A DNA stretch of 64,000 bases from Pantoea agglomerans NBRC 102470 (GCF_001598475.1 NZ_BCZA01000008.1:1-64000); one strand, 5' to 3'; counted from the first letter of the stretch, positions 1-10,254 are shown. Notes: a model not told the origin generated them from the sequence alone. Numbers and translations: made by a program.

Positions 1-61
1 CTCCGGCGGCGCAGTCTCCTGTGCCTCTCAACCCGTTTTCCGTTTCCGGTTTGCCGTGTCA

Positions 62-125
62 GTGGAGGCGCATTATAGGGAGTTTCCGCGGGCTGACAAG
101 CGTTTCTTTGAATTAATTTGCTGAG
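62..125 (-). promoter_or_regulatory. rRNA operon P1 promoter (reads left)
   Basis: Read on the minus strand, TTGTCA (99-94), a 16 bp spacer and TATAAT (77-72) are followed by a GC-rich discriminator and an A start near 63. This is the layout of E. coli rrn P1, including the unusual 16 bp spacing and the TATAATGCGCC context. An A/T-rich stretch upstream of the -35 (about 104-125) fits an UP element. The rRNA genes themselves would lie left of the window. Its position next to hsrA matches rrnC of E. coli. P2 would fall outside the window. Confidence 0.85.
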
Positions 126-281
126 CGCATCTTTTTTAAACGAACGGCTTAAAAAGAGACGTTTCATGGCGGAATAACGCACAAAAATCGCCATTAAACG
201 TTGTAAAGAGACCTGCCGTTGCTTAATGCGGGTGCTATTATTTTGCTTCTTCTCGCAGGATAACCCCAGGAAGGATACTCA

Positions 282-1682
282 ATGATAAAATCCGCGCGCA
301 GCATGGCTGGTTTGCCATGGATAGCTGCCATGGCCTTTTTCATGCAGTCACTCGACGCCACCATACTGAATACTGCCCTGCCCGCTATCGCCACCAGCCT
401 CGACCGTTCTCCTCTGGCCATGCAATCCGCCGTCATCAGTTACACCCTGACTGTCGCTATGTTGATTCCGGTCAGCGGCTGGCTCGCCGATCGCTACGGC
501 ACGCGCAAGGTATTTATCGTTGCCGTTTCGCTGTTCACCCTGGGCTCGCTGGCTTGTGCACTTTCTCCCACACTCCAGGTACTGGTCATCTCGCGCATCA
601 TACAGGGCGTCGGTGGCGCAATGATGATGCCGGTCGCGCGACTGGCGCTGTTACGCGCCTATCCGCGCAGTGAGCTGTTGCCGGTGCTCAACTTTGTCAC
701 CATGCCGGGATTAGTTGGCCCGATACTGGGTCCAATGCTGGGCGGCGTGCTGGTGACCTACGCGACCTGGCACTGGATTTTCCTGATTAATATCCCGATT
801 GGCATTCTCGGCATTATCTACGCACGCAAATATATGCCGGACTTCACCACGCCTAAGCGCCGCTTCGACTTTTTCGGCTTCTTATTGTTCGGGGCCGGAC
901 TGGTGATGATCTCGATTGGGATTGAGCTGTTTGGCGAACGAATTGTTTCCGCCTGGCTGGCGGGCGGGATATTACTCAGCGGGATTGTGCTTTTGCTTCT
1001 TTATATAGTGCATGCCCGAAATCACCCTTCGCCACTGATCAATCTGCCGATGTTTAAAACCCGGACGTTCTCAGTGGGCATCGGTGGCAACATCGCGTCA
1101 CGTCTTGGCACCGGCTGTGTGCCCTTTTTGATGCCGCTCATGTTGCAGGTCGGCTTTGGCTATTCAGCGATTATCGCGGGCTGCATGATGGCACCCATCG
1201 CCATTGGTTCAATACTGGCGAAGTCGACGGTGACGCAACTGCTGCGCGGGCTGGGTTACCGCCGCCTGCTGGTTGGCATTACCGCCATTATTGGCATTCT
1301 GATCGCCAGCTTCTCTCTGCAGTCGCCCGCTGAAAGCATCATTGTGCTCTTACTTCCGCTGTTTATTCTCGGCATGGCCATGTCTACGCAGTTTACCGCC
1401 ATGAATACCATCACCCTGGCCGATCTGAATGATGATAACGCCAGCGGCGGTAACAGCGTGCTGGCCGTGACTCAGCAGCTAGCGATCAGTTTTGGTGTGG
1501 CCGTCAGCGCCGCGGTGCTGCGCTTCTACCAGGAGTTTGAAACCAGCACCATTTCACAGTTCCACGCCACATTTCTGACCATGGGCGTGGTAACAGTACT
1601 GTCGGCGCTGACCTTTATGCTGCTGAAAAACGGCGATGGTCGTAATCTGATCAGTAATCGCGACAAAAAGAAAAAGCGCTAA
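282..1682 (+). CDS. hsrA: MFS transporter HsrA (DHA2 drug:H+ antiporter family)
   Basis: A 466-residue inner-membrane protein of the 14-helix DHA2 branch of the major facilitator superfamily. The N-terminal part has the family's [11 protein letters not shown] motif in helix 1 and the loop motif [13 protein letters not shown]. It is close along its whole length to E. coli HsrA (YieO, 475 aa), whose substrate is not firmly known; the name comes from an effect on homocysteine export. The start has AGGA about 10 bases upstream. It converges on rbsR and the two stop codons overlap, as in the E. coli rbsR-hsrA arrangement. The yieP gene that follows hsrA in E. coli is absent: the rrn promoter comes directly. 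Confidence 0.9.
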   Translation: MIKSARSMAGLPWIAAMAFFMQSLDATILNTALPAIATSLDRSPLAMQSAVISYTLTVAMLIPVSGWLADRYGTRKVFIVAVSLFTLGSLACALSPTLQVLVISRIIQGVGGAMMMPVARLALLRAYPRSELLPVLNFVTMPGLVGPILGPMLGGVLVTYATWHWIFLINIPIGILGIIYARKYMPDFTTPKRRFDFFGFLLFGAGLVMISIGIELFGERIVSAWLAGGILLSGIVLLLLYIVHARNHPSPLINLPMFKTRTFSVGIGGNIASRLGTGCVPFLMPLMLQVGFGYSAIIAGCMMAPIAIGSILAKSTVTQLLRGLGYRRLLVGITAIIGILIASFSLQSPAESIIVLLLPLFILGMAMSTQFTAMNTITLADLNDDNASGGNSVLAVTQQLAISFGVAVSAAVLRFYQEFETSTISQFHATFLTMGVVTVLSALTFMLLKNGDGRNLISNRDKKKKR

Positions 1683-2671
1683 ACCGATCTACGCACCACC
1701 AGTTCCGGCGTCAGCACCAGCGTTTGCTGACTGGCGTCGGGATTGCTGAGACGATGGAGCAGGGTGTCTATTGCCAGTTCACCCAGCGCATCTTTCGGCT
1801 GATGAATGGTACTCAGTGGCGGAGTGAGATAGCGCGCCAGTTCGATATCGTCATATCCCATTACCGCCATCTGCTGCGGAACCTGCATGCCGGCCTGATA
1901 GAGTGCGTGATAAACGCCCACCGCCATGGCATCGTTGCTGGTGAAAACCGCTTCCGGCGGCGTTTCCAGCGCCAGCAGTTCGACCATCCCGTTGTAGCCT
2001 CCCTGGAATTCAAAGTCACCATTCACCACATAGCCGGGCAGAATCGCCAGGCCACTCTTTGTCATGGCGTTGCGATAACCTTCCAGACGCATACGAGCCG
2101 GGGTTTTGTCCTGTGGACCGGCGATACAGGCGATGCGGGTATAACCACTGTCGATAAGATGCTGAGTCGCCATCTCCCCGCCCAGCAGCGCGTTATCCTG
2201 AATAATGTCACCACGGCCTTCAAACGGCGCCCAGTCCATCATAACGGCAGGTATAGAGGGATAACGGTTCAGAATGTCGGCCGAGGGCAGGTGGCTTTCC
2301 GTACACATGATCAATAAACCGTCGACGCGCTTCTGCATCAGCGTTTCCAGGCTGCGGTTCATCCGCTCTTCATCGCCTGCCGTGTTACAGAGAATCAGGC
2401 TGTAGCCACGCTGATAGCAGCTCTCCTCCACGCCCCGCACCACTTCGGCATAAAATGGGTTACTACTGGTGGTCAGCAACATACCGATCGTGTGCGTCTG
2501 ATTGATTTTCAGACTGCGCGCCAGCGCAGAGGGGGCGTAGTTCAGATGGCGGATGGCCTGCTCAACTTTTTCGCGCACGCCTTCACTAACAAAACGATTG
2601 TTATTGATAACGTGCGAGACAGTGGAGGTAGAGACGCCCGCCAGGCGAGCGACATCTTTCATGGTGCTCAA
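1679..2671 (-). CDS. rbsR: ribose operon repressor RbsR (LacI family)
   Basis: A LacI/GalR repressor that releases the rbs operators when ribose binds. The N-terminal helix-turn-helix ([20 protein letters not shown]) is followed by a hinge ([11 protein letters not shown]) and a type I periplasmic-binding-like ligand domain. I placed the start at TTG 2671, which gives STMKDV and 330 residues, exactly the length of E. coli RbsR; the ATG at 2662 is the alternative. A longer open frame to 2887 only reads back through rbsK. The start lies 4 bases after the rbsK stop, so the two are translationally close, and it is the last gene of rbsDACBKR. The stop TAG overlaps the hsrA stop TAA. Confidence 0.92.
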   Translation of the reverse strand: MSTMKDVARLAGVSTSTVSHVINNNRFVSEGVREKVEQAIRHLNYAPSALARSLKINQTHTIGMLLTTSSNPFYAEVVRGVEESCYQRGYSLILCNTAGDEERMNRSLETLMQKRVDGLLIMCTESHLPSADILNRYPSIPAVMMDWAPFEGRGDIIQDNALLGGEMATQHLIDSGYTRIACIAGPQDKTPARMRLEGYRNAMTKSGLAILPGYVVNGDFEFQGGYNGMVELLALETPPEAVFTSNDAMAVGVYHALYQAGMQVPQQMAVMGYDDIELARYLTPPLSTIHQPKDALGELAIDTLLHRLSNPDASQQTLVLTPELVVRRSV

Positions 2672-2675
2672 ATGC

Positions 2676-3605
2676 TTAGCCCTGCTGCTGCAAAAATTCA
2701 TCGATCTCCGCGCGCCACGGCACGGAGGGCTGCGCACCCGAGCGGGTAACGGCGATAGCAGCGGCGGCATGGGCAAACCGCACCGCGTCATACATCGTTT
2801 TCTGCTCCAGCCGCGCGGTAATAAAGGCGCCATTAAAGGTGTCGCCCGCCGCGATGGTGTCGATAGCTTTAACACTGAAGCCAGCAATACGCTGACCTTC
2901 TCCCTGCTCGCTCAGCCAGACACCGCGGCGACCCAGAGTAATCAGAACCGTGCCGATGCCTTTCGCGTGCAGTACTGCCGCAGCGCGGGCGGCATCTTCA
3001 TCGTTGCTGACCGCAATGCCGGTCAGACTCTCGGCTTCGGTTTCATTCGGGGTAATAATGTCGATCAACGCCAGCAGTTTATCTGAGAGCTGGGTGGCGG
3101 GTGCAGGATTGAGAATAACCTGCGTCTGATGCTGTCGGGCAAGCGTCGCGGCGGCCAGCACACTCTCCAGCGGTGATTCCAGCTGCATTAATAGTGCATC
3201 GGCGTCGGCGATAACCTGCTGATGGCGCGTCACGCAGGCGGGTGTTAACGCCGCGTTTGCACCGGAGTAGATGCCGATGTTGTTCTCACCGTCACCATTG
3301 ACGAAAATCATCGCCACGCCGGTTGACTCACCCTCGACCACTTCGACTGGCGTGGTATCAATATTGTCCTGGGCCAGTTGCTGACGAACACGTTCACCAA
3401 TGTCGTCAGCGCCCACACAGGCGATAAATGCGATATCGGCACCAGCACGACCGGCGGCGACAGCCTGATTCGCACCCTTACCGCCAAACGCAATCTGATA
3501 ATTCTGCCCGATCACCGTTTCACCGGGACGAGGAAAGTGCGCCAGATTAAGGATGTGGTCAGCGTTAATGCTGCCAAGAACGGCCAGTTTTGCGTTTTTG
3601 CTCAT
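2676..3605 (-). CDS. rbsK: ribokinase
   Basis: A PfkB-family sugar kinase of 309 residues that phosphorylates D-ribose to ribose 5-phosphate in the cytoplasm, feeding the pentose phosphate pathway and PRPP. Visible motifs are the substrate-binding [13 protein letters not shown] near residue 43 and the C-terminal ATP-site motif [12 protein letters not shown], whose Asp is the catalytic base. Length and sequence match E. coli RbsK (309 aa) when translation starts at ATG 3605; an upstream in-frame ATG would add 9 residues without counterpart. It follows rbsB after a 62-base gap that holds a strong hairpin, and precedes rbsR directly. Confidence 0.95.
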   Translation of the reverse strand: MSKNAKLAVLGSINADHILNLAHFPRPGETVIGQNYQIAFGGKGANQAVAAGRAGADIAFIACVGADDIGERVRQQLAQDNIDTTPVEVVEGESTGVAMIFVNGDGENNIGIYSGANAALTPACVTRHQQVIADADALLMQLESPLESVLAAATLARQHQTQVILNPAPATQLSDKLLALIDIITPNETEAESLTGIAVSNDEDAARAAAVLHAKGIGTVLITLGRRGVWLSEQGEGQRIAGFSVKAIDTIAAGDTFNGAFITARLEQKTMYDAVRFAHAAAAIAVTRSGAQPSVPWRAEIDEFLQQQG

Positions 3606-3624
3606 TAGGGGAGTCCGGAATAAG

Positions 3625-3647
3625 TGCGCCACCAGGAGGGTGGCGCA
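3625..3647 (-). other. rbsB-rbsK intercistronic hairpin
   Basis: TGCGCCACC and GGTGGCGCA form a perfect 9 bp stem with a 5-base loop. It lies just after the rbsB stop and has no U-run, so it is more likely an mRNA 3'-end stabiliser or partial attenuator than a full terminator. That would fit the higher demand for the periplasmic binding protein than for RbsK and RbsR (inference). Confidence 0.6.
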
Positions 3648-3667
3648 GTGCCCTGCTTTTCTTTGAG

Positions 3668-4546
3668 TTATTGAGTGACCAGCTTCAGGTCGACCGGGTT
3701 GATCGCCTTCACTTTTTCACCCTTCAGCACTTTATCAGCGGTATCTACGCCGATCATGCCAATTTTGTCTGGCATCTGTGCCACAGTCGCGGACAGTTTG
3801 CCACCTTCTACCGCTTTAACGCCATCAGCAGTACCGTCAAAACCAACGACGATCACACCAGTTTTACCGGCGGTCTGCAGCGCACGCAGTGCACCTAGCG
3901 CCATTTCGTCGTTCTGAGCGAATACAGCCTGAACGTCCGGGTGTGCCTGAAGCAGGTTCTGCATGACGTTCAGACCTTTGGTACGGTCAAAATCGGCTGG
4001 CTGGCTGGCGAGGATCTGGAATTTATGCGCATCAGCGGCCTGTTTGAAGCCTTCGCCACGCTCACGGGCGGCAGAAGTCCCGGCAATGCCCTGCAGTTCG
4101 ATAATTCTGGCGTTTTCGCCGACTTTTTTGGCGATGAAGTCGCCGGCCATTTTACCGCCGAAACGGTTATCGGAGGCGACGTGGCTGACAACGGTGCCCT
4201 GTGCCGCAACGCGATCCAGCGTGATAACCGGGATGTTCGCCTGGTTAGCCATCTTCACCGCATTGCCCACAGCATCAGAGTCGGTTGGGTTGATCAGCAG
4301 CAGTTTGGTGCCGCGAACCGTCAGATCCTGCACGTTAGCCAGCTCTTTCGCCGGGTTGTTCTGTGAATCCAGCACCACCAGGTTGTAGCCCAGCTTGTCC
4401 GCTTCTTTCTGCGCACCCTCTTTCAGCGAAACAAAGAACGGGTTATTCAGGGTTGAAACCACCAGCGCGATAGTATCTTTAGCCATAGCGCTGGTACTGA
4501 GCGTTGCGCCAAGGATCACGGCCAGTGCGGTTAACTTTTTCATCAT
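3668..4546 (-). CDS. rbsB: ribose ABC transporter periplasmic binding protein
   Basis: The 292-residue periplasmic receptor that delivers ribose to RbsC/RbsA and, in E. coli, also to the chemoreceptor Trg. It has a Sec signal peptide, with cleavage predicted after the AMA at residue 22, giving a mature protein that begins [16 protein letters not shown] as in E. coli. The body is a type I periplasmic binding fold with the conserved segments [23 protein letters not shown] (about residues 86-108) and [16 protein letters not shown] (about 213-228). Two consecutive ATGs (4546 and 4543) can start it; AGGA lies upstream. It sits 22 bases after rbsC, and a stable hairpin follows its stop. Confidence 0.96.
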   Translation of the reverse strand: MMKKLTALAVILGATLSTSAMAKDTIALVVSTLNNPFFVSLKEGAQKEADKLGYNLVVLDSQNNPAKELANVQDLTVRGTKLLLINPTDSDAVGNAVKMANQANIPVITLDRVAAQGTVVSHVASDNRFGGKMAGDFIAKKVGENARIIELQGIAGTSAARERGEGFKQAADAHKFQILASQPADFDRTKGLNVMQNLLQAHPDVQAVFAQNDEMALGALRALQTAGKTGVIVVGFDGTADGVKAVEGGKLSATVAQMPDKIGMIGVDTADKVLKGEKVKAINPVDLKLVTQ

Positions 4547-4568
4547 GTCATCCTGTGTAAGGTCAGAG

Positions 4569-5540
4569 TTATTTACTGCTTTTATTATCTACCAGCACCG
4601 CCAGCAGGATTACTACCGCCTTAACGATCATCTGGTAGTACGAAGAGACGCCCATCAGGTTCAGGCCGTTGTTCAGGAAGCCGAGGATCAGCGCGCCAAT
4701 CAGGGTGCCGAAAATACGGCCCTTACCGCCTGCCAGGCTGGTTCCGCCCAGCACGACCGCAGCAATCGCATCCAGCTCATAGCCGGTACCCGCTGTCGGC
4801 TGTGCCGAAGAAAGGCGCGCCACTTCAATGGTGCCTGCCAGCGCTGCCAGCATGCCACTCAGTGAATAGACGATGATTTTGACGCGATTCACATTGATGC
4901 CGGAGAGACGCGTTGCCGCTTCATTACCGCCAAGCGCATAGATATAGCGACCCAGGCGGGTGTGCTGCAGCATGTACCAGGCAGCAATAAAGACCAGCGC
5001 CATCAGCCAGACCGGCGCAGGGATACCCAGCGGACGACCGATACCAAACCAGCCCAGCAGATCGGCATTGGCATTAAAACCCGTGTTAACCGGACTGCCG
5101 TCGGTGTAGACCATGGTGACACCGCGCAGCAGCAGCATCATGACCAGCGTGGCGATAAACGCCTGCACTTTGCCGCGCGCCACAATGGTGCCGGTCAGGG
5201 CACCGATTGCCGCTCCCAGCGCCAGCGACGCCGCCACCGCGACCAGGGCATTGACCTCCATACCCACCAGCGATGCACCCACCGCGCCAGTCAGGGCCAG
5301 CAGCGATCCTACAGAGAGGTCGATACCAGAAGTCAGGATCACCAGCGTCATCCCGACCGCCATAATGGCGTTAACCGAGGTCTGCTGCAGAATGTTGAAC
5401 AGGTTCGCCACGGTAAAGAAGTTCGGGCTCTGGCTGGCCACCACGGCGATCAGCACCATCAGCGCAATCAGCGACTTCTGTTCAAGTAGCCAGCTTTTGC
5501 TAAACCAGCGACGGCTGGCAGGTAAAGTTTGGGTCGTCAT
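4569..5540 (-). CDS. rbsC: ribose ABC transporter permease
   Basis: A 323-residue integral membrane permease of the carbohydrate uptake transporter 2 (CUT2) family, forming the membrane channel with RbsA and receiving ribose from RbsB. About 8-10 hydrophobic segments can be seen. The family-typical stretch [20 protein letters not shown] and the C-terminal [20 protein letters not shown] motif are intact. Its start ATG overlaps the rbsA stop by 4 bases, so the two are probably translationally coupled. E. coli RbsC has 321 residues. Confidence 0.96.
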   Translation of the reverse strand: MTTQTLPASRRWFSKSWLLEQKSLIALMVLIAVVASQSPNFFTVANLFNILQQTSVNAIMAVGMTLVILTSGIDLSVGSLLALTGAVGASLVGMEVNALVAVAASLALGAAIGALTGTIVARGKVQAFIATLVMMLLLRGVTMVYTDGSPVNTGFNANADLLGWFGIGRPLGIPAPVWLMALVFIAAWYMLQHTRLGRYIYALGGNEAATRLSGINVNRVKIIVYSLSGMLAALAGTIEVARLSSAQPTAGTGYELDAIAAVVLGGTSLAGGKGRIFGTLIGALILGFLNNGLNLMGVSSYYQMIVKAVVILLAVLVDNKSSK

Positions 5541-7045
5541 ACCACTAAATCCTCGCTGTGTTGCTTGCCTACGGCGGCTGCCATCAGGCTCTCCTGAGTG
5601 GCTTCTTCTCGGGTAAATTCGCCGCTGATACGGCCTTCATGCATCACCAGAATCCGATCGCTCATGCCCAGCACTTCCGGCATTTCCGAGGAGACCAGAA
5701 TGATGCTCAGCCCTTCGGCTTTAAACTGGTTAATCAGTTGATAGATCTCTTTCTTCGCGCCGACATCCACACCGCGTGTCGGTTCATCCAGAATCAATAC
5801 GTTAGGCCGGGTCATCAGACCGCGGGCAATCGCCACTTTCTGCTGGTTGCCGCCCGAAAGCAGACCAATGGGCTGCTCCATTGAAGGCGTTTTAACGTTA
5901 AACAGCCGGATAAAGTCGCCCACCGCCAGCTGCTCTGCCGCATGTTTCAGCTTGCCGCTGCCGTGACTGAAATAGCCTAACGCTGTCAGCGACATGTTCT
6001 CTTTTACTGACATGCCCAACACCAGGCCATCGCGCTTACGATCTTCGGAGATATAGACGATGCCGTTAGCCAGCCCATCCTGCGGTGAGCGCGTCACCAC
6101 TTCCCGACCATTGAGCCACAGTGTGCCTTCGCTACGCGGCAGGGCGCCGTAAAGCACCTTCATCAGTTCGGTACGGCCCGCGCCCATTAAGCCGGAAACC
6201 CCAAGGATTTCACCTTTGCGCAGGCTGAAACTGACGTTATCCACGCCCGGTCCGCTGACGTTCTCCACTTTAAGCCGCACGTCGCCTGGTGCCTGATCAA
6301 TATGGGGATATTGATCTTCCAGCTTACGGCCGACCATCATTTCGATCAGGCTCTCTTCGGTCAGTTCGCTGACCGGGCGTTCAGCAATAAACTGACCGTC
6401 GCGGAACACCGTGACGTCATCGCAGATCTCAAAGATCTCTTTCATGCGATGCGAGATATAGACGATGCCGCAGCCCTGCGCTTTCAGTTCGTTGATCACC
6501 CGGAACAGCGACAGCGTTTCGGTATCGGTCAGCGCATCGGTCGGCTCATCCATGATGATCACCTGCGACTCAAAGCTCAGGACTTTGGCGATTTCGACCA
6601 TCTGCTGATCGCCAATCGACAAATCCCCCACCAGCTTGTGGCTGTTGAAGCGCAGATTAAGCCGTTTAAGCAGCGCATCGGCTTCGGCATACATGCGCGG
6701 CCACTGGATACGGCCAAAACGGCTGACATATTCGCGGCCGAGAAAAATATTCTCCGCCACGGTTAATTGAGGGATCAGGTTCAGTTCCTGATGAATGATG
6801 CCAATACCCGCTTCCTGAGACGCTTTCGGCCCACTGAAACGGGTCTCTTTGCCCAGCCAGCGCAGCGTACCAGCATCATATTGATAGATGCCGGTCAGAA
6901 CTTTCATCATGGTGGACTTGCCTGCGCCGTTCTCGCCCACCAGCGCCATCACGCGTCCTGCCCGGACATTCAGCGACGCCCCCTTGAGGGCTTTCACACC
7001 CGGAAAGGATTTTTCAATGCCGTCGAGTTGCAGTAAAAGTTGCAT
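5537..7045 (-). CDS. rbsA: ribose ABC transporter ATP-binding protein (two ATPase domains)
   Basis: A 502-residue fused double ATPase that powers ribose import. The N-terminal half has Walker [10 protein letters not shown] near residue 37 and Walker [12 protein letters not shown]. The C-terminal half keeps the signature LLSGGNQQK and Walker [12 protein letters not shown] but has the degenerate P-loop ([10 protein letters not shown]) typical of CUT2 ATPases, so only one site is expected to be fully catalytic. It is nearly collinear with E. coli RbsA. It begins 7 bases after rbsD and overlaps rbsC by 4. Confidence 0.96.
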   Translation of the reverse strand: MQLLLQLDGIEKSFPGVKALKGASLNVRAGRVMALVGENGAGKSTMMKVLTGIYQYDAGTLRWLGKETRFSGPKASQEAGIGIIHQELNLIPQLTVAENIFLGREYVSRFGRIQWPRMYAEADALLKRLNLRFNSHKLVGDLSIGDQQMVEIAKVLSFESQVIIMDEPTDALTDTETLSLFRVINELKAQGCGIVYISHRMKEIFEICDDVTVFRDGQFIAERPVSELTEESLIEMMVGRKLEDQYPHIDQAPGDVRLKVENVSGPGVDNVSFSLRKGEILGVSGLMGAGRTELMKVLYGALPRSEGTLWLNGREVVTRSPQDGLANGIVYISEDRKRDGLVLGMSVKENMSLTALGYFSHGSGKLKHAAEQLAVGDFIRLFNVKTPSMEQPIGLLSGGNQQKVAIARGLMTRPNVLILDEPTRGVDVGAKKEIYQLINQFKAEGLSIILVSSEMPEVLGMSDRILVMHEGRISGEFTREEATQESLMAAAVGKQHSEDLVV

Positions 7046-7052
7046 AGCGGCC

Positions 7053-7472
7053 TCAGAAGGTCACACCGGCGCTGAGGATGACATTCGCAAACGGAGAGCA
7101 CTCTCCGCTGCGAATGACCGCCTGACTACGCTGCGTTTGTTGTTTGAATTGTTCATGACTGGTGTAGCTGATGGTGATGATATTCCCCTGGTGCTGTTGC
7201 AAGGCTTCGAGCACGGCGACAAGCGCGCTATGAAGTTGCGGATTATGCTGCTTAATCTCTTCCGCGATCAGGGCGCTCTCTACCTGCATCTCCAGTGCGA
7301 CAGCATTAACCACCTGCATAAAATCGGGCGTACCCGGCGTGAGCGCTAAATCGATGCGCTGCGGTCCGGCCGGAATCGGCAAGCCTGCATCGGCAATCGT
7401 CAGCGTATCCGTGTGTCCCAGGCGGGCAATCACATGAGAGAGTTCAGCGTTTAACAAGCGACCTTTTTTCAT
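7053..7472 (-). CDS. rbsD: D-ribose pyranase
   Basis: A 139-residue cytoplasmic enzyme that interconverts the beta-pyranose and beta-furanose forms of ribose so that RbsK, which uses the furanose, is not limited by spontaneous ring opening. The conserved N-terminus [22 protein letters not shown] carries the family's catalytic-site His. It is the first gene of the rbs operon, 14 bases downstream of an RbsR operator. Length equals that of E. coli RbsD. Confidence 0.95.
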   Translation of the reverse strand: MKKGRLLNAELSHVIARLGHTDTLTIADAGLPIPAGPQRIDLALTPGTPDFMQVVNAVALEMQVESALIAEEIKQHNPQLHSALVAVLEALQQHQGNIITISYTSHEQFKQQTQRSQAVIRSGECSPFANVILSAGVTF

Positions 7473-7485
7473 CTTTTCACTCCAC

Positions 7486-7501
7486 AGCGAAACGTTTCGC
7501 T
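7486..7501 (-). promoter_or_regulatory. RbsR operator O1
   Basis: A perfect 16 bp palindrome, AGCGAAACGTTTCGCT, placed just upstream of the rbsD start at the expected transcription start. It has the LacI-family operator core with central CG and matches the E. coli rbs operator as I recall it. Confidence 0.88.
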
Positions 7502-7507
7502 GTCAGG

Positions 7508-7535
7508 AGTGTATGAAAAGCCGCCATCAACTCAA
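7508..7535 (-). promoter_or_regulatory. rbsD promoter
   Basis: On the minus strand TTGAGT (7535-7530), a 16 bp spacer and TACACT (7513-7508) give a moderate sigma-70 promoter. Transcription would start near 7501, inside operator O1, which explains repression. The weak match agrees with dependence on an activator. Confidence 0.55.
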
Positions 7536-7552
7536 CCGGCAAAGAAGAAATC

Positions 7553-7568
7553 TGTGATCGCTATCGAA
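7553..7568. promoter_or_regulatory. possible CRP site of the rbs operon
   Basis: TGTGATCGCTATCGAA has one perfect CRP half site (TGTGA) and a poor second half. Its centre is about 60 bases upstream of the predicted start, the usual class I position. It overlaps the edge of the second RbsR palindrome. Confidence 0.4.
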
Positions 7569-7578
7569 ACGTTTCGCT
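7563..7578. promoter_or_regulatory. second RbsR-type operator O2
   Basis: CGAAACGTTTCG (7565-7576), the core of O1, recurs 77 bp upstream (centre to centre). The flanks are less symmetrical than in O1. Two operators either side of the promoter could allow looping, or O2 could interfere with CRP binding at the adjacent half site. Confidence 0.65.
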
Positions 7579-7615
7579 CACGCGGGGAGAAATTTGTATT
7601 AAGTCGGGGGACGGG

Positions 7616-7643
7616 CTGAAAAAAGGGCCGCGAACGCGGCCCC
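7616..7643 (-). terminator. intrinsic terminator of ygiW
   Basis: GGGCCGCG and CGCGGCCC form an 8 bp GC stem. On the minus strand it is followed at once by a run of six T. It lies 12 bases beyond the ygiW stop codon. Confidence 0.8.
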
Positions 7644-7654
7644 GGAGGAGAGGA

Positions 7655-8062
7655 TTAAGGCAGTTTCTTAACCTGCTTAACGTCCATCTCAATGCTGTTG
7701 AAATCTTTATCCAGTTCACCCGTCAGCTCGACGTTGTCTTTAGGTGAAATAGTCTGGCCGTTCCAGTGCTTGTGGTCGATTTCGACTTTCATGGTGCCGG
7801 TCTGGTCGCGGAACAGATAATCTTCGTTGCCGATCTGTTTCTCCAGCTTACCGCGCACGGTGACCCAGCTGTCATCCTTCATCTCTTCAGCCTGCTTTAC
7901 GGTCACCACACTGGTGTGATCGGCACTGAATCCGCCCTGACCAGCTGCTGCCTGCGTCTGTGCGGCTGGCGCACTGGGATCAACAAATCCACCCTGCTGT
8001 GCAGCGAAAACCGGGGCGGAAGCCAGCATTACGACGGCCAGAATTGCAGCGTGCTTTTTCAT
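7655..8062 (-). CDS. ygiW: YgiW/VisP family periplasmic OB-fold protein
   Basis: A 135-residue exported protein of the BOF (bacterial OB-fold) family. A Sec signal peptide ends with VFA at about residue 20. The OB domain is in the second half: conserved W-V-T-V-R-G-K, YLFRDQTGTMKVEIDHKHWNG and the C-terminal S-I-E-M-D-V-K-Q. In Salmonella the homologue VisP binds peptidoglycan and affects stress and virulence; in E. coli it is linked to peroxide stress. It is divergent from qseBC, as in E. coli, and the two share a 160 bp control region with a QseB-type box. Confidence 0.88.
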   Translation of the reverse strand: MKKHAAILAVVMLASAPVFAAQQGGFVDPSAPAAQTQAAAGQGGFSADHTSVVTVKQAEEMKDDSWVTVRGKLEKQIGNEDYLFRDQTGTMKVEIDHKHWNGQTISPKDNVELTGELDKDFNSIEMDVKQVKKLP

Positions 8063-8121
8063 TTTGTCACCTCTTTTCCATGATGTGGTTCGTCTTGTTG
8101 AGCTTAGTTGACCATAAAGTT

Positions 8122-8138
8122 CTTAACAGCTTCTTAAG
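8122..8138. promoter_or_regulatory. QseB/PmrA-type box
   Basis: CTTAAC-AGCTT-CTTAAG is two direct hexamers spaced 5 bp apart, the arrangement bound by QseB and PmrA response regulators (YTTAA-N5/6-YTTAA). It lies between the divergent ygiW and qseB starts, so autoregulation of qseBC and control of ygiW are both plausible. Confidence 0.65.
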
Positions 8139-8224
8139 AGGCAAAAATAAGCTATTTTCGCCGAAATCAGCTGTACAAGCAGGAAGTTGCTTCGTATAAA
8201 GCGCTATCGGAACAGGGAGACGTG

Positions 8225-8896
8225 ATGCGTATTTTACTGATTGAAGATGATCGTTTAATTGGCGACGGTATCAAGGCAGGGCTGAGTAAACTGGGCTTCA
8301 GCGTTGACTGGTTTACCTCTGGTGAGGCGGGCTTTAACGCGCTGGAGGCCGCGCCCTGGGATGCGGTGATCCTGGATCTCTCTCTGCCCGAGCGGGATGG
8401 GCTCGATATTCTGCGGCAGTGGCGACAGCAGGGCAAAGATGTACCGGTACTGATACTGACCGCACGCGATGCGCTCGATCAGCGGGTCGAAGGCCTGCAA
8501 CTGGGAGCCGACGACTATCTGTGTAAACCCTTTGCCTTAACCGAAGTGGCTGCTCGCTTACAGGCGCTGATCCGCCGCCGTCATGGCCAGCTGCAGCCCG
8601 AACTCCGGCACGGTAATGTGGTGCTGATACCCGGCAGCCACAGTGTGATGCGCGAAGGTGAGGCGATTACGCTGAAAAGCCGTGAACTGGCGCTGCTGGA
8701 ACTGTTTATGCGAAACCCGGGCCGGGTGCTGACACGCAGCCAGCTGGAGGAGAAGCTCTACAGCTGGGACGCCGATGTCTCCAGCAATGCGGTAGAGGTT
8801 CACATTCATCATCTGCGTAAAAAACTGGGCAGCCAGTTTATCCGCACGCTGCACGGCGTCGGTTATACCCTGGGAGCGGCTGAATGCGATCAATGA
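8225..8896 (+). CDS. qseB: response regulator QseB (OmpR family)
   Basis: A 223-residue DNA-binding response regulator. The receiver domain has the acidic pocket E7-D8-D9, the phosphoacceptor Asp51 (ILD-L-S-L-P) and the conserved Lys in CKPF near residue 102. The C-terminal winged helix (about 125-220) ends with [11 protein letters not shown] and HGVGYTLG. I start at ATG 8225, which gives the N-terminus MRILLIEDD of E. coli QseB; a GTG directly before it is in frame. GGGAG lies upstream. The last 13 bases overlap qseC. Confidence 0.93.
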   Translation: MRILLIEDDRLIGDGIKAGLSKLGFSVDWFTSGEAGFNALEAAPWDAVILDLSLPERDGLDILRQWRQQGKDVPVLILTARDALDQRVEGLQLGADDYLCKPFALTEVAARLQALIRRRHGQLQPELRHGNVVLIPGSHSVMREGEAITLKSRELALLELFMRNPGRVLTRSQLEEKLYSWDADVSSNAVEVHIHHLRKKLGSQFIRTLHGVGYTLGAAECDQ

Positions 8897-10239
8897 GCCT
8901 GTTTCTGCGGCTGGGTATCGGTTTTGTGCTGCTACTCGGGATCTGCTGGGCCAGCGCCAGCCTGAGTGCCTGGCATCAGACACGTGAAACCCTTGATGAG
9001 CTCTTCGATACCCAGCAGATGCTGCTGGCAAAGCGTCTGCTGACGCTGGATTTCTCCTCGCTGGACAACGCCACTCTGCCTAAAACCAAAGAGATACTGC
9101 GCCACCATCGCGGCGATCAGGATGACGACGCCCTGGCCTTTGCCGTCTTCACGCGCGACGGCCGGCAGGTGATGAATGATGGTGACAATGGCCGCTACCT
9201 GCCGTTTGAGGCGGAGTATCAGGGATTTCATGAGGGTCAGCTCACCAATGATGACGATCGCTGGCGGTTTGTCTGGCTGACTACGCCCGACCAGCAGTTC
9301 CGGGTGGTGGTGGGTCAGGAGTCCGAATACCGTGACGACATGACGCGGGATCTGATGAAAGCCAGCATGCTGCCCTGGCTGATCGCGCTGCCCTTTATGT
9401 TGCTGCTGCTGATCGGTCTGGTCTGGTCTGAACTGCGCCCTCTGAAGACGCTGGCACAGCAGCTGGCGCAGCGCGCGCCCGATGATGATACGCCGCTGCA
9501 GGCAGACCGCGTGCCGAAAGAGGTGCAACCGCTGATGGTCGCGCTCAACGGTCTGTTCAGCCGCATCAGCGCAATGATGCAGCGTGAACGGCGCTTTACC
9601 TCTGATGCCGCACATGAGCTGCGCAGTCCGCTGGCCGCGCTGCAGGTGCAAAGCGAGGTGATCCAGCTGACTGCGGATGATGAAGTGATGCGAAGCCATG
9701 CGCTGCAGCAACTGGATGCCGGCATTATCCGCGCAACCCGGCTGGTGGATCAGCTGCTGACGCTCTCACGGGTTGAAGCAGATGATGCACGCAGCGCCTT
9801 CGAAACGGTGGCGCTGAAACGCACGGTCCAGGAGACGCTGGCTGCACAGCTGCCGCTGGCGGATAAAACGGGTGTCACGCTGCGGCTGCATGCTGACGCC
9901 GATCCGCAGATTCAGGGGCATCCGCTGTTACTGTCACTGCTGGTGCGTAATCTGCTGGATAATGCCATTCGCTATACGCCAGCAGGCAGCGAAGTTGATG
10001 TGCGGCTTCAGGCGAATAGCCTGTCGGTAGAGGATAACGGCGAAGGTCTGAGTGCAGCCGATCTGCAACGGCTTGGTGAACGTTTCTGGCGACCGCCAGG
10101 TCAGGAGAAAAGCGGAAGCGGGCTGGGATTATCGATAGTCCGCAATATCGCCCAGTTGCACGGGATGCAGGTCAGCTTCAGCCAGCGCTCGGGCGGCGGA
10201 TTATGCGTTATGCTGCGCTGGTCAGCGCCCGCCCCGTAA
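8884..10239 (+). CDS. qseC: sensor histidine kinase QseC
   Basis: A 451-residue inner-membrane kinase paired with QseB. It has TM1 at about 8-28, a periplasmic sensor region to about 160, TM2 at about 162-182, then a HAMP-like linker. The dimerisation box [13 protein letters not shown] carries the phosphoacceptor His244, followed by the N box ([14 protein letters not shown]) and G boxes ([17 protein letters not shown]). In E. coli QseC is reported to respond to autoinducer-3 and catecholamines. Here the operon is set between rbs and kup, not at its E. coli location. Confidence 0.92.
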   Translation: MRSMSLFLRLGIGFVLLLGICWASASLSAWHQTRETLDELFDTQQMLLAKRLLTLDFSSLDNATLPKTKEILRHHRGDQDDDALAFAVFTRDGRQVMNDGDNGRYLPFEAEYQGFHEGQLTNDDDRWRFVWLTTPDQQFRVVVGQESEYRDDMTRDLMKASMLPWLIALPFMLLLLIGLVWSELRPLKTLAQQLAQRAPDDDTPLQADRVPKEVQPLMVALNGLFSRISAMMQRERRFTSDAAHELRSPLAALQVQSEVIQLTADDEVMRSHALQQLDAGIIRATRLVDQLLTLSRVEADDARSAFETVALKRTVQETLAAQLPLADKTGVTLRLHADADPQIQGHPLLLSLLVRNLLDNAIRYTPAGSEVDVRLQANSLSVEDNGEGLSAADLQRLGERFWRPPGQEKSGSGLGLSIVRNIAQLHGMQVSFSQRSGGGLCVMLRWSAPAP

Positions 10240-10250
10240 GGCGGGCGCTG
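10223..10250. terminator. hairpin shared by convergent qseC and kup
   Basis: CAGCGCCCGCC and GGCGGGCGCTG make a perfect 11 bp stem around a 6-base loop that contains the qseC stop codon. There is no T-run on either strand, so it may work as a weak bidirectional terminator or an RNA stabiliser. Confidence 0.5.
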
Positions 10251-10254
10251 CAGA

